From NCBI GenBank assembly GCA_037447605.1, contig CM074813.1, positions 1,107,128 to 1,146,410 of the forward strand: DNA of 39,283 nt, read 5' to 3'. Shown here piece after piece: positions 15,136-24,564 of the stretch. The first letter of the stretch is position 1. The number at the start of each line of letters is the position of its first letter. The stretch is from Zygnema circumcarinatum (Eukaryota; Streptophyta; Zygnematophyceae; Zygnematales; Zygnemataceae). The position numbers and the translations under genes are program-made. Under the pieces are notes generated by a model, which saw only the letters and a program-made list of their open reading frames with translations, made no database searches and had not been told where the DNA came from.

Positions 15136-15876
15136 GAAACCAAAGCCTCTCCTCCGCCCGCCACGTGTCCAAGAAACGTCTCCACCTCCTCCGCCATGGC
15201 CGCACCACCTTCAGCTCCGCCATGGCCATGGCTTCCCGAGGCAGCCATGGAGAAGGCCATGGCCAAGGCCAAGGTGGCGCTTCTCCCTTCAAAAACGACC
15301 ACCTCGTAGAATCCCTCATTATACTCACTTCAAAACCCTAAATCCCTAATATCCGTGTCCTGAACCTCCCTGAGTCCCAGAACCCTGAAGGCCGCTCAGG
15401 ATTCAGGGACAACGAAAGGAGCTACAGCGCAGTTGAAAGCGCGGCCATGGAAGCCCTGCTCCTTCCTCCGATCGTCTGAACCTCCCCCTGCTCTCTCCTG
15501 GGCTCATCCCGCTGCCGTCATCCATGGTTGCCGCGGGAGGCCTTTTGTAAGGGGAGGGGACCGCCATAGCGTGCTCCACACGGAGTGCGAAGCGCCTCGG
15601 AGTGGGAAGCGCCTGTGGACTGCCAGGACCCGGACCTCTCAGGGCTATAGGCTCTCAGGCCGTACAACTAATGTAATGGATGGCACGGTTTAAGGGAATC
15701 AACTTGGGCATTGGACCGTCCGATCGTTCACAAAACGCCAAAAAAGATTTTATGGGGATGACTGATGGCCAAACACCATCAAAATCATTGTCCTCGACCT
15801 TTCCATATTTTCATTTTTTGCTAGTCCTCGACCTTTCCATATTTTCATTTTTTGGTGGAGAAAACAACAACAAAGA
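15136..15876. repeat. Dispersed repeat R2, copy A
   Basis: A long segment repeated in the same orientation at 18343-18980. It begins near GAAACCAAAGCCTCTCCTCC and includes a CCATGG-rich block, a telo-box-like AAAACCCTAAATCCCTAA stretch (about 15330-15348) and a CCGTCCGATCGTTCAC block. The end is a T-rich segment that is tandemly duplicated only in this copy (15790-15855). A minus-strand frame of some 40 codons (from MAEEVETFLGH) is similar in both copies but diverges at both ends. No domain is recognised. Confidence 0.8.
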
Positions 15877-16424
15877 CGCTGCGCATAGTGAGATGCAATG
15901 GTAAAGCTTCTTATGAACTGGGTGGTAATAAAGTAGATATGAAACCACCCACAATCAAATAACCATTGTCACGGTTATTCACTTGCTGTGTGCCTTCACA
16001 TACACCTCATTACCACCACTTCCATTAAAATGCCGACCATTGCAACTCCTAATGAGCCACGCCTCTGTTGGTGCCAGTTCACCTTACCAACGAAATTTGT
16101 CGGCGGCCTACTTTGTACTCTGGGCGGGGAGGTCCTTTGCAGCACATTGTGGGAGAACTCCAGCCCCTCGCGCTACTCCTGGGAGGACCGCCGCGCCGTC
16201 CACACTAAACACACGAACGAACTCGTCGGTCTCGCGAGGCGAACACAATCCGAAAAAGACAAAACACAACCTCCGCCGCCGCCGCCGCCGCCGCGTCCGC
16301 TCCCGGGGCCACGTCGGCAGGCTGACCGGCCCCAAGTCTCGCAGGAAGGGCCCGGAACCTAGGATCGCCGGCGGAGGGCTTCCGGGGCCGTGCATCTCGA
16401 AGGAGCGATGGGAACGCAAACTTT
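15877..16424. other. Gene-poor repeat-flanked interval with a CCG microsatellite
   Basis: No gene recognised. It contains a (CCG)n run at 16271-16293 and a block of about 52 bp (16362-16414) that recurs with few changes at 16729-16779 (gatcgccgg...cttccggggccgtgcatctcgaa). Several open frames on the minus strand share this block, as expected for duplicated non-coding GC-rich DNA. Confidence 0.55.
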
Positions 16425-16605
16425 CATTGAACTCGCGATGGCGAGGCCATCAAATTTACATGGATAAAGGCAAAATGTGGAACCACGAAGGACTGGTCAC
16501 AAAGGACCGAAACACAATAAAACGAAGCTAGGAGCGGAAAACTACGCCTAGGCACAACAACGCAGCCCTAGAAGCAGCCGCGAAGGTCACCGATGTGAGG
16601 CACGT
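16425..16605 (-). repeat. Short dispersed element R3, copy b
   Basis: Read on the minus strand, this matches 30985-31182 (+). The core (GGTCCTTTGNGACCAGT ... GATGGCNTCGCCATNCG) also matches 21448-21532 (+). It is a SINE-sized or MITE-sized non-coding element. Confidence 0.65.
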
Positions 16606-17273
16606 CGCGAGGAGGGAGCGGCGGAAGTCCACCAACACGGTCACCAACAACTGCAGCACGCCGAAGTAGCGTAGAAGCGAGGCAACGCTGAAGGGCGACG
16701 GAAATACGTTGTCGATAAAAGGTAGCCAAGATCGCCGGAGGAGGGCTTCCGGGGCCGTGCATCTCGAAAGAGCGATGGGCGCACTGGCGAAGGAAGGTAT
16801 CCAAACGGGTGTCGAGGCAGCCAAAAAAAAACAACGCTTCTTCCTGCCTGTGCGACACAATTCGGAGCCGTGCGACGACGTTTGGATCCCTGCGACCCCA
16901 TGCGACGCCGCGGAGCAAGGCAGCAAGCGCTGTGCGACGCGGCTGGGGTCGTTTGACGACAGCGCTGATCGGACGGCTGAATCGCGCAGATTCGGAGAGG
17001 AGCGGTCTCGGCCGTCGATGACTATCATCGGACGGTCAGATTTGATCGCGGAGGTGGAATTATTTTGGAACGGGGAGGCCGCAGAAGCGCCGGAACGGGA
17101 TCGGTCGGTCGGTGGTTCGCCGAACCGGGCGGGCGGGCGCGCAGTTCCATGCGCGGCCCAGTTCCATGCGCGGCCCAGTTCGGGGGCCGTTCCACAGAAT
17201 CTGGACTGTGCAGCACATGGAACCACGAGAGGCCCACGGTACAGCGAGGGGCCCTCCTGAGTCCTGACCCGAG

Positions 17274-17652
17274 TAGGGATGGCCCGCGTTATAAAGTCCG
17301 ACTATATTATATACTTTACAACGGGTTTAAAAGTAGTAATATAGTACAAAGTAAAACACTTTATTACATATATTATACCCACTCGTTTTGAACAATTAAC
17401 GACCGTACGACCGTACCCGTACGGTCGCACGGTCCTACCATACCAAAATTAGGTCGTTTTGGCGTTGGCGTTGCGAAATGCGTCCGTCTGGTTCACTCTG
17501 TCTGCTCGTGCATCCGTACCGCATAATACCGTATGACCGTACGACCGTACATGTTGTAAAGGCGTTGTAAAGTATTATATAACAGCCGTTATTTAGTCGT
17601 CACAGTTATATAATATAATATATATTATATAGTCGTAATTAAGCCATCCCTA
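17274..17652. mobile_element. 379-bp hAT-type MITE inside R1 copy 2
   Basis: The ends are perfect 10-bp inverted repeats, TAGGGATGGC at the left and GCCATCCCTA at the right. They are flanked by an exact 8-bp duplication GACCCGAG (17266-17273 and 17653-17660). An 8-bp target duplication with TAGGG-type ends is typical of hAT elements. Subterminal regions are also inverted (CGACTATAT-rich, then ACTTTACAACG). The interior is AT-rich with several CGTACGGTC palindromes and no transposase. R1 copy 1 preserves the empty site (GACCTGAG near 8221), so the insertion postdates the R1 duplication. Confidence 0.92.
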
Positions 17653-17724
17653 GACCCGAGTGAGAGGCAGGGCAAAGACTCAGTGCAGGTGCTTGAAGGG
17701 GAGAGTAAAAGAAGCTTTACTTTC

Positions 17725-18209
17725 GGAAAATGATACAGCCGCCCCACTTTTTGGATATCCGCGCCCCCTTTCGGGAAAATTTGTACTTTCATTTTGGCTA
17801 ATCACGCCCCCCCCTTGGATCTTTCGGGAGGAGATCTTTCGCCAAAATCTTGTAGACAATCGGACCCCGCGCGCGAGGCGCAGGATCCGACCGTGCACCG
17901 ACGTACGGCGCCGCGCCGCGATTGTCTGCAGTAAGCAGTCCTCATATTTTCGCCATCGGGGCGAATTTCTTGGGGACGCACTGTACAGGGTGGAAAATAT
18001 GACTCCTTACTGTAGGCAATCGCGGCGCGGCGCCGTACGTCGGTGCACGGTCGGATCCTGCGCGCGACGCGCAGGGTCCGATTGTCTACAAGATCTCTCC
18101 TCCCGAAAGATCCAAGGGGAGGGGGGACGTGATTAGCCAAAATGAAAGTACATATTTTCTCGGAGGGGGGGGCGGATATCCAAAAAGTGGGGCGGCTGTA
18201 TCATTTTCC
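17725..18209. mobile_element. 485-bp foldback (inverted-repeat) element
   Basis: Two arms of about 220 bp (17725-17951 and 17992-18209) are inverted copies of each other with only scattered differences, around a loop of about 40 bp. The outer ends read GGAAAATGATACAGCCGCCC and its reverse complement. There is no open frame of interest and no clear target duplication. In R1 copy 1 a different 350-bp sequence lies between the corresponding flanks. If transcribed it would form one long hairpin. Confidence 0.9.
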
Positions 18210-18342
18210 ATCAGGAAAAAATGCACTAGTAGTTCAGCTACAACAACCTCTCTACCTTTGTCAGCTGTACAACTTGCCTAGATCGACCATTTCATCACAA
18301 CAGTGACGGCTAGCTTGATGAACTTATCCCAGGCTTTGGCTT

Positions 18343-18980
18343 GAAACCAAAGCCTCTCCTCCGCCCGCCACGTGTCCAAGAAACGCCTCCACCTCCTCCG
18401 CCATGGCCGCACCACCTTCAGCTCCGCGATGGCTCGGGCAGCCATGGAGAAGGCCATGGCAATGGCCAAGGCGGCGCCTTTCCCTTCAAAGAAAGGCCAC
18501 CTCGTAGAATCCCTCCTTATACTCACTTCAAAACCCTAAATCCCTAACATCCGTGTCCTGAACCTCCCTGAGTCCCAGAACCCTGAAGGCCGCTCAGGAT
18601 TCAGGGACAACGAAAGGAGCTAAAGTGCAGATGAAAGTGCGGCCATGGAAAGCACTGCTCCTTCCTCCGACCTTCTGAACCTGCCCCTGCTCTCTCCTGG
18701 GCTCCTCCCGCTGCCGCCATCCATGGCTGCCGCGGGAGGCCTTTTGTAGGGGGAGGGGACCGCCATAGAGTGCTGGCCACGAGGAGAGAAGAGCCTGTGG
18801 ACTGCCAGGAGTCGTCCCGGACCGGGCCGCACACTAATGGATAATACTTTCCAAGGGGTCTATTTGGGCATTGAACCGTCCGATCGTTCACAGACGCCAA
18901 TTGAGGATGGCCAACGAATCTAATAAGTCCTTCCTTTCCATTTTTTCATTGTATGGTGGAGACGAAATAACGACAAAGAG
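18343..18980. repeat. Dispersed repeat R2, copy B
   Basis: Second copy of the repeat at 15136-15876, same orientation, with small indels. It follows R1 copy 2 after about 11 bp. It keeps the AAAACCCTAAATCCCTAA telo-box-like segment at about 18530. Confidence 0.8.
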
Positions 18981-19538
18981 AAAATCGTCAGAAGCCGCCA
19001 TGGCAGAGCTGGTCAGGAACTCCAGGCGGGCACAGATAAAACAACTGGCCACCCAGTGGTTAGCTGCTTAGCTTAAACTGTGCCAAGCTAGAGATTCTCA
19101 CCAATTCTGTCCTAGTCTCTACTTCGATCTACTGTCTTTGAGACGCCATTTTTCGTCACTCTGAGAATTAGACTGGCGGCCTTGTCAAGGACTGCCGGGC
19201 TTGTCAATGCCGTTGAAGAGTGGCGGCCTCCTCTGTACCCTTGGCGCGGCTGAGGTTTGTATCTAGCCAACAAGAGTGTAAATAACATCAACAAAAATTG
19301 TATCCAAATATCCCGATATTGTACATGATATCGATGATACGGAGACAATACCTTATATTCCGATACGTTACAATACTTGGCGATACGCTCGGCGAGCTGC
19401 CTCCATCTAAGGGCGTCCCCCAATTCCTTCCTGCTCTCCCCCCGGCGTGGCCCGCTCCGGCCCTCCACGTAGCACCGCCCGCAGCCATCTACGTGGCAGC
19501 TTGGCAGCGCCCTCGCGGGCGGCTTAGAAATACCCGCC
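18981..19538 (+). promoter_or_regulatory. 5' flank of the MIC10 gene
   Basis: Gene-free interval between repeat R2 and the MIC10 start codon. It contains a CGATA-type AT-rich segment (about 19300-19385) and a GC-rich 200 bp just before the ATG. It presumably holds the MIC10 promoter and leader. No TATA box is assigned. Confidence 0.4.
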
Positions 19539-21423
19539 ATGGCGTCAGAGAGGCCGAAGGAGCTGCAGCTGGACGAGAAGTGGGACGCGTGTCTTGATAT
19601 CACGCTCCGCCGTGGAGTCTATGGCGCCCTTGCGGGCGCTGCTGCAGGCCTGCTGCTCTTCAGTCAGTGTTTTCGGCACCCTCTACCCCCTTCTCTCTCT
19701 CTCTCTCTCGCTCGCTCTTTCTCGTTCTCTTTCTCTGTCCCACTCTCTCTCCCTCTCTCTTTCTCTCCTCTTTCTCTCCTACTACTCTCCCCTGCTGCTT
19801 TAGCTTCTCTCGCCTTGTATCTCACTCGTCTCTCGTTCCCCTTCCCCCTCCCCCTCCCCCTCGCCGGTCTCCCGTCTCTCCCTCTTTGTCACTCTCCTTC
19901 TTCCCTTCCCCCTATTCCTCACTTTACCCCTCCTCCTCCTCTCTCTTTTTTTACTCAGTTTTTGTCCGTCCGTTTGTTTAACATATGAGCTTCTCTTTGT
20001 ATTTTTCTATTCCCGATCCCCGGCATCCCCGTTCTCCTTTTTGACGCTGATCTCCCGTTCATCATGATTTTTTATTTTAGATACTTTTTCTTTCCTCTGC
20101 ATCCAGTCATTTTCCCTGACCAGCAGATGAAAACTGAAATAGGAGAAGTGGAACATGGAAACTTTTGATCTGTGAACGACTTATTTCGCAGTAAACTGAA
20201 AGCGCAATCAAGGTCAAACTGAATCATGAAAACATTCTCAGAGCGTGTTTGAAGTGAACCATAGATGAAAAAATTAACCAGAATTCAAGCATGGGAAACA
20301 GTCTTTCGTGCCGGGAAAATGAACTGGAACATGGCTAACGGTTTAGGGCTGGCAAGGAAGCAAATTGGTGGAAAATGAATCAGGTTGACGTGTTTTACAT
20401 CATAACTGACGCATAAACGTATGTACGTGTTGTTCAAATATCGTCTGCCTCTGAAGTGCTAATGATGGATTGTTTCCAATGCATTTGTTTCTCGGAAGGA
20501 ACCTCCATCGTCATTCCTAAGCATGGGTTTTATGACAAGATACTTTTTTTTCAGCTTCGTCATAATAAGTAGACGATTATTTTTTTATGGTCCAAGTATT
20601 ACAGTGGGAGGTTTATCGAGACCCTCGCATTTCCCATTATGAATGCATGCCTACTTTAACTTTTACGAAGATAATACACAAGAACACACCTTTATCTCGA
20701 GTCCTGTGGTTGACTGGCATCATCATCAATCCCTTGATTGTAGTTTTCAAGATATCGTCTTGTAGGTCAGAGGAGCAGTTTTGAATGGGCTTGTCTTCTC
20801 GTTTTCTCTTTGACTCCCGTATCACATTATTTTTCTCCTTCTACCTCCTTTCTTTCCTTCCCCCTCCGTCTCTCACTTCTTCTTTCGGCTTCCTTGTCCC
20901 TCTATCCTCCCATTTATTCTCTCTCTCTCTCAGCATCTTGTAGACGTGAGTGTTCATTGTTCCAGAAGTTTCTGCGATGGAAGAGGACCTAGAATGGCGT
21001 TATTCGCCAGCTTCCGAAAACCCTGGAATATGCATTGGCCAATATCCTGAAAGCCTAACAAACTCAATCGCCATCACAGTGGGATTCCCCTCCGTAATTG
21101 TGGATCTTTCCTCCCTTTTCTGTTCTCGGCCTTGAATCGAGATGTTTTGGAGTCATCAAGTGATGTGCTTGTGTAATTTCTCCCATTCTGACTTGGCACT
21201 CTGTGATTGGCTGCTGGGTGCAGGGAGCCCTGTAAGCCGCTGGTCTTCCCTTGCCTTTGGTGCCGGTAGCGGGTTGGGTTCCGCGTACACAGACTGTTCA
21301 CACATGTTTGGGGGTCAGCTTCCTTCCTGGTCGCCTCCCGCTAAGTCGTCGACAACAGAGACACCAGCAACACAGGTGGGCAAAGTTCGAACAGAAAAAA
21401 CTTCAAAATCGTACGACTTCTGA
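19539..21423 (+). CDS. MIC10: MICOS complex subunit MIC10-like protein
   Basis: Small inner-mitochondrial-membrane protein that bends membranes at crista junctions. Exons 19539-19662 and 21224-21423 join in phase (Arg codon split) to give 107 aa. Residues 12-20 (DEKWDACLD) match the family start. TM1 is about residues 26-41 (GVYGALAGAAAGLLLF). A short RSPVSRW loop leads to TM2 with the family glycine motif G54-x-G56-x-G58-x-G60 (FGAGSGLGSAYTDC). The start ATG at 19539 sits in a GCCATGG context. The C-terminal tail after PATQ is poorly conserved. The splice-like site CAG|GTGGGC at about 21375 leaves open a further exon, which I could not find. Intron 1 (1561 bp) opens with a long CT-rich tract. 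The plant homologue family is DUF543. Confidence 0.88.
19680..19960 (+). repeat. Polypyrimidine tract in MIC10 intron 1
   Basis: About 280 bp of nearly pure C/T, mostly (CTCT)n and (CCCTTCCC)n, directly after the exon 1 donor. It is simple sequence of the same kind as in the other introns of the window. Confidence 0.85.
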
Positions 21424-22980
21424 ACGACTTGAGGTCCTGAGGTCCTGAGGTCCTTTGCGACCAGTTCCTCGTGGTTTCCCATGATGATTTGTCCATGTAC
21501 TTTTGATGGCATCGCCAACGTGAGATCAATGTCACATCCTCCCACTTGATAGTCTATCTGTGTCCATTGCATTTTGGGTAGTCGTCAAGGATGGGAGGTA
21601 AGTGGGACGAGATGGTCGACGAGCTCATTCGAGGGTTTTATATGCATGGAGTTTTGCGTGTATGTTCTGAATTTGAGGAGGGCGGAGCAGAAGGCAACTT
21701 GTTGGCATTCAACGGAATGCATAGAACATTAGGAGGATGCGAGTGGAAAGATGTGATACATATGCATGTGAAGCATGGTTGGCGATTCTTTCTGTGGATT
21801 TCTGAATGATATTTATCGGTCAAGGGTCACAATGGACAATTTGCATCCTGCTATTTGAAGTTGCCATGTGAAGGTATATGACGTGACTCAAGCACTATGG
21901 CGTGACCTTCACCAGTAGTGCATGAATACTTGTTTCCACAAGTGCACCTTCTAATGTGGGTTTCTAGGGGCGTTTTATGTTGACAGGAGTAAGGACTCAA
22001 CAAGACTTAAGAAGAGTCGGTTCCCCCCCCCTTTTTTTTTTGGGCTTAGGCGACACTGGGCACAAAACTAGCTAAGAGTGACGGGAATAGGCCTCTCCTC
22101 CAAAGCTGGGGAGGGAGAGTGGTTAGGATGGTCAAAGTCTTTATGACTCACACTTAATGGCGATGGCTCCTTCTTCTCTCTCTAACTCCCACTCTACTCA
22201 AATTTGTGTGGTGTTGTTGTCTTAAGGAAGGGAACGAACTCAGAAATATATGTAACGAGTATAATTTAACACAACATCTGCCGCGTGCTTTTAGAAATTG
22301 TGACCTAAGCTCGTGACTATCAACTTCATTCGTACATATACAGTAGTAGAAAACAATGTCATTAAACATATTTTAAGCTTAGAACTCCTAGGAGCCATCC
22401 AGTCAGTAATGTAGTTAACTTGGAATCAGGGGAAATGTTTGCCAAGTGAAATTTCTTCGAGTCAGGCGCCATTTTTATGTCGTGTCAAGTTTCGAACTCA
22501 CCACCTCCCTGACAACGACGATGTCGTTTGCACTCTCCACTGGCAACTGCAGCCTGACCGTACGACTGTGCCGTCCGTATCACACGTGTGAGGGTCCGGT
22601 GGTTGACCGCCGAACGGCCGTTTCCTGTCGCTGTTACCCCGCATGGAAGTTTCCGCTGCACCAAACGAAAAAAAAAAAAAAACTTGAAATCACTCCCGAC
22701 CTCTGGACCAATCAGAAGCTCCCATTGCACCCAACGGTCAGAAAAATAATGCGTCCGGGCATGTAAAACTTCTCCAGAAAGTTTTGATTTGGGATCATCA
22801 TAACGGCTAAAAAGTTTTCAATTATAGTAAGTGCCAGGACAATTTTGCCACGTGTACATTGTTCCACCTATAGGTCAGTGAATGGCTGAAATATTTCTCG
22901 GGCACCTTCAATAAATTTACTTCTGAACTCAAATTATAATTTTCCTTTCCTTTTGTGAAAAACAAACAGCGAGCAGGTCC
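21424..22980. other. Gene-free interval downstream of MIC10
   Basis: It includes the MIC10 3' untranslated region and R3 copy a (21448-21532), preceded by a triplicated GAGGTCCT motif (about 21432-21453). Short homopolymer runs occur at 22023-22040 and 22669-22682. No gene recognised. Confidence 0.5.
21448..21532 (+). repeat. Short dispersed element R3, copy a
   Basis: An 85-bp segment beginning GGTCCTTTGCGACCAGTTCC, related to 31092-31182 (+) and to the minus strand of 16425-16508. It begins about 25 bp after the MIC10 stop codon and probably lies in the 3' untranslated region. Confidence 0.65.
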
Positions 22981-22983
22981 AGT

Positions 22984-23134
22984 CGTACAGAAATGTACGG
23001 TATGTACAATTGTACTTTTAACCGGACCGTGAAGTATGATTTTGTACGAATATGTTTCAAGCGTACACTGTCGATCTACAGTACATAAATGTACGATTAT
23101 GTATGAATTCGTACAATGTGTTTCCATTGGGTAC
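22984..23134. promoter_or_regulatory. Dense GTAC cluster
   Basis: Ten GTAC tetranucleotides lie within about 150 bp. The expected rate is about one per 256 bp. GTAC is the core recognised by SBP-box transcription factors, so this could be a binding cluster. It may equally be a by-product of local inverted repeats. The nearest downstream gene starts 1.4 kb away. Confidence 0.35.
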
Positions 23135-23486
23135 TCTACGTTTTGTCAGAGGGGGAAAGTCCGAGGTCGGGCGGTGTTGGAGGGCCAATTGGCCAAAATT
23201 AGGGTTAACTATGCCAGATTTTCTGAGAGAATTTATTTGGAGCTGTTGCATATGACGAGGGCATGGAAAGGTCCCCATTGAATCTGAATGAACATTTTCG
23301 GACCAAATCGATTATGCTTTCCGAGAAAATAAGGTGTATTTCTGCGTTCGTTCTGGAGCAAAAACGGCTGCGGAGTTCGTGTTTGTTTAGAATTAGACTT
23401 CAGTTTATGGCCCTTTAAATAAGAATTGTCTTTTAATTACGCGTAGTATTCCGCCCTGACCTCATTCTTTTCATCAGTGCAGAAGT

Positions 23487-23527
23487 AGGGTTAGGTTTAG
23501 GTTTAGGGTTAGGGTTAGGGTTAGGGC
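23487..23527 (+). repeat. Short interstitial telomeric repeat (TTTAGGG/TTAGGG)
   Basis: About six tandem units reading TAGGGTTAGG, TTTAGG, TTTAGGG and TTAGGG. The mix of heptamer and hexamer units is consistent with a plant-type telomere repeat. Confidence 0.85.
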
Positions 23528-23559
23528 TTCCGGACACAAGAGCTTCTCTCAGGTGATTT

Positions 23560-24560
23560 CAGCTTTCCTTTTTTAAATCCTTCTTAAAAACTGCATTCGT
23601 GCTCATTTACTGTTTAACTCCTCCGATGTCGCCCCACTGTCGTTGTACCCTTTATAACTTCATTTATCTTAATACCTTTCGCCTTTTTATTTACACCAGA
23701 CATTTCCTCTCTGATGTTTGCTTCCCCCCAACATTCATTTTCGTTAATCACCTTCGTTTTCTTCCCACTTTTTTTGAAGCTTGTCCTCCCATATTCTCCA
23801 ATTTTTTTCTCCTTATGTTTCCAAATTCAGTGCACCCCTGCAGGCCTTGTATCACCTTTACCTTTTTAACCTATTTTGCTTCTCTTTTTTTTTCCTGCTA
23901 GCCTCATTTTTATTCGCACTCTCCTCTGAGCCCAAACAATGACTATCTGGTTAAGCCAAATGACTAAAGTTGACCACTCAACGAGAGAAATATTACTAGT
24001 TCTCTGATCTTTCACTGTATTTGTTTACGAAGCGGAAGTTCTGTCTCTGATTTTTTTCCTCCACTTCCTAGTAGTAGTCCTGATTCCTCTTTCTTTGTGT
24101 CCGTTTCCGTCTCTTCTATACCCTCTCTTCTCTCCCATATAGTCTATTCTCTTTCATGTTTCTCACCCTTGCCCGTCCTTTTACCCTAATTCCACTTCTC
24201 TCCCGCTATAACAAATGGATTTATTCTCTTTCTTTTCTCTTTCTCCCCCTGCTGCCTCTTTCTCGATTACTGTTTCTCCTTCTCCCTCAATCTCCCGCTC
24301 TTTCTAACCTGAACCTCTTTCACTTCCTAAACCAATTCCCTCCGATTTCTATTTCCCAGTCCCTCCTTCCCTTTCTAATGCCCCATTAATCACTTTTGAC
24401 CTTCTGTCTCACAACCCTTTCCCTTCCCCGATGGTCACGACCCCCTCTCCCCACCCGTACTTTTCCCTTCCCTCGCCTTTACGGCCAATGTTTCCTCTCC
24501 TACTTTTATTACCTCAATCTCCCCGTCCCCTCCCTCTTAACCCTAATTCCCCCTTCAGGC
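23560..24560 (+). other. Pyrimidine-rich 5' flank and leader of the coiled-coil gene
   Basis: One kilobase of C/T-rich sequence up to the start codon at 24565. The last bases before the ATG (CCCTTCAG|GCAGCC) look like an acceptor, so the leader may be spliced. No coding feature is recognised. Confidence 0.5.
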
Positions 24561-24564
24561 AGCC

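Larger units (their letters stand above)
16834..18331. repeat. Dispersed repeat R1, copy 2 (interrupted)
   Basis: Direct-orientation second copy of the repeat at 7811-8778. It is interrupted by a MITE (17274-17652) and by a foldback element (17725-18209). At its right edge it abuts repeat R2 copy B almost directly, forming a composite block absent from copy 1. Confidence 0.8.

Noticed and set aside
15072-15302. Minus-strand frame with MAEEVETFLGHVAGG, partly shared by both R2 copies
   Set aside because: Similarity ends abruptly at the repeat borders and the frame differs at both ends between copies. There is no splice partner or domain.
16528-17226. 232-codon minus-strand frame
   Set aside because: It runs through R3, the 52-bp duplicate and R1 sequence, so it is a chance frame across three repeats.
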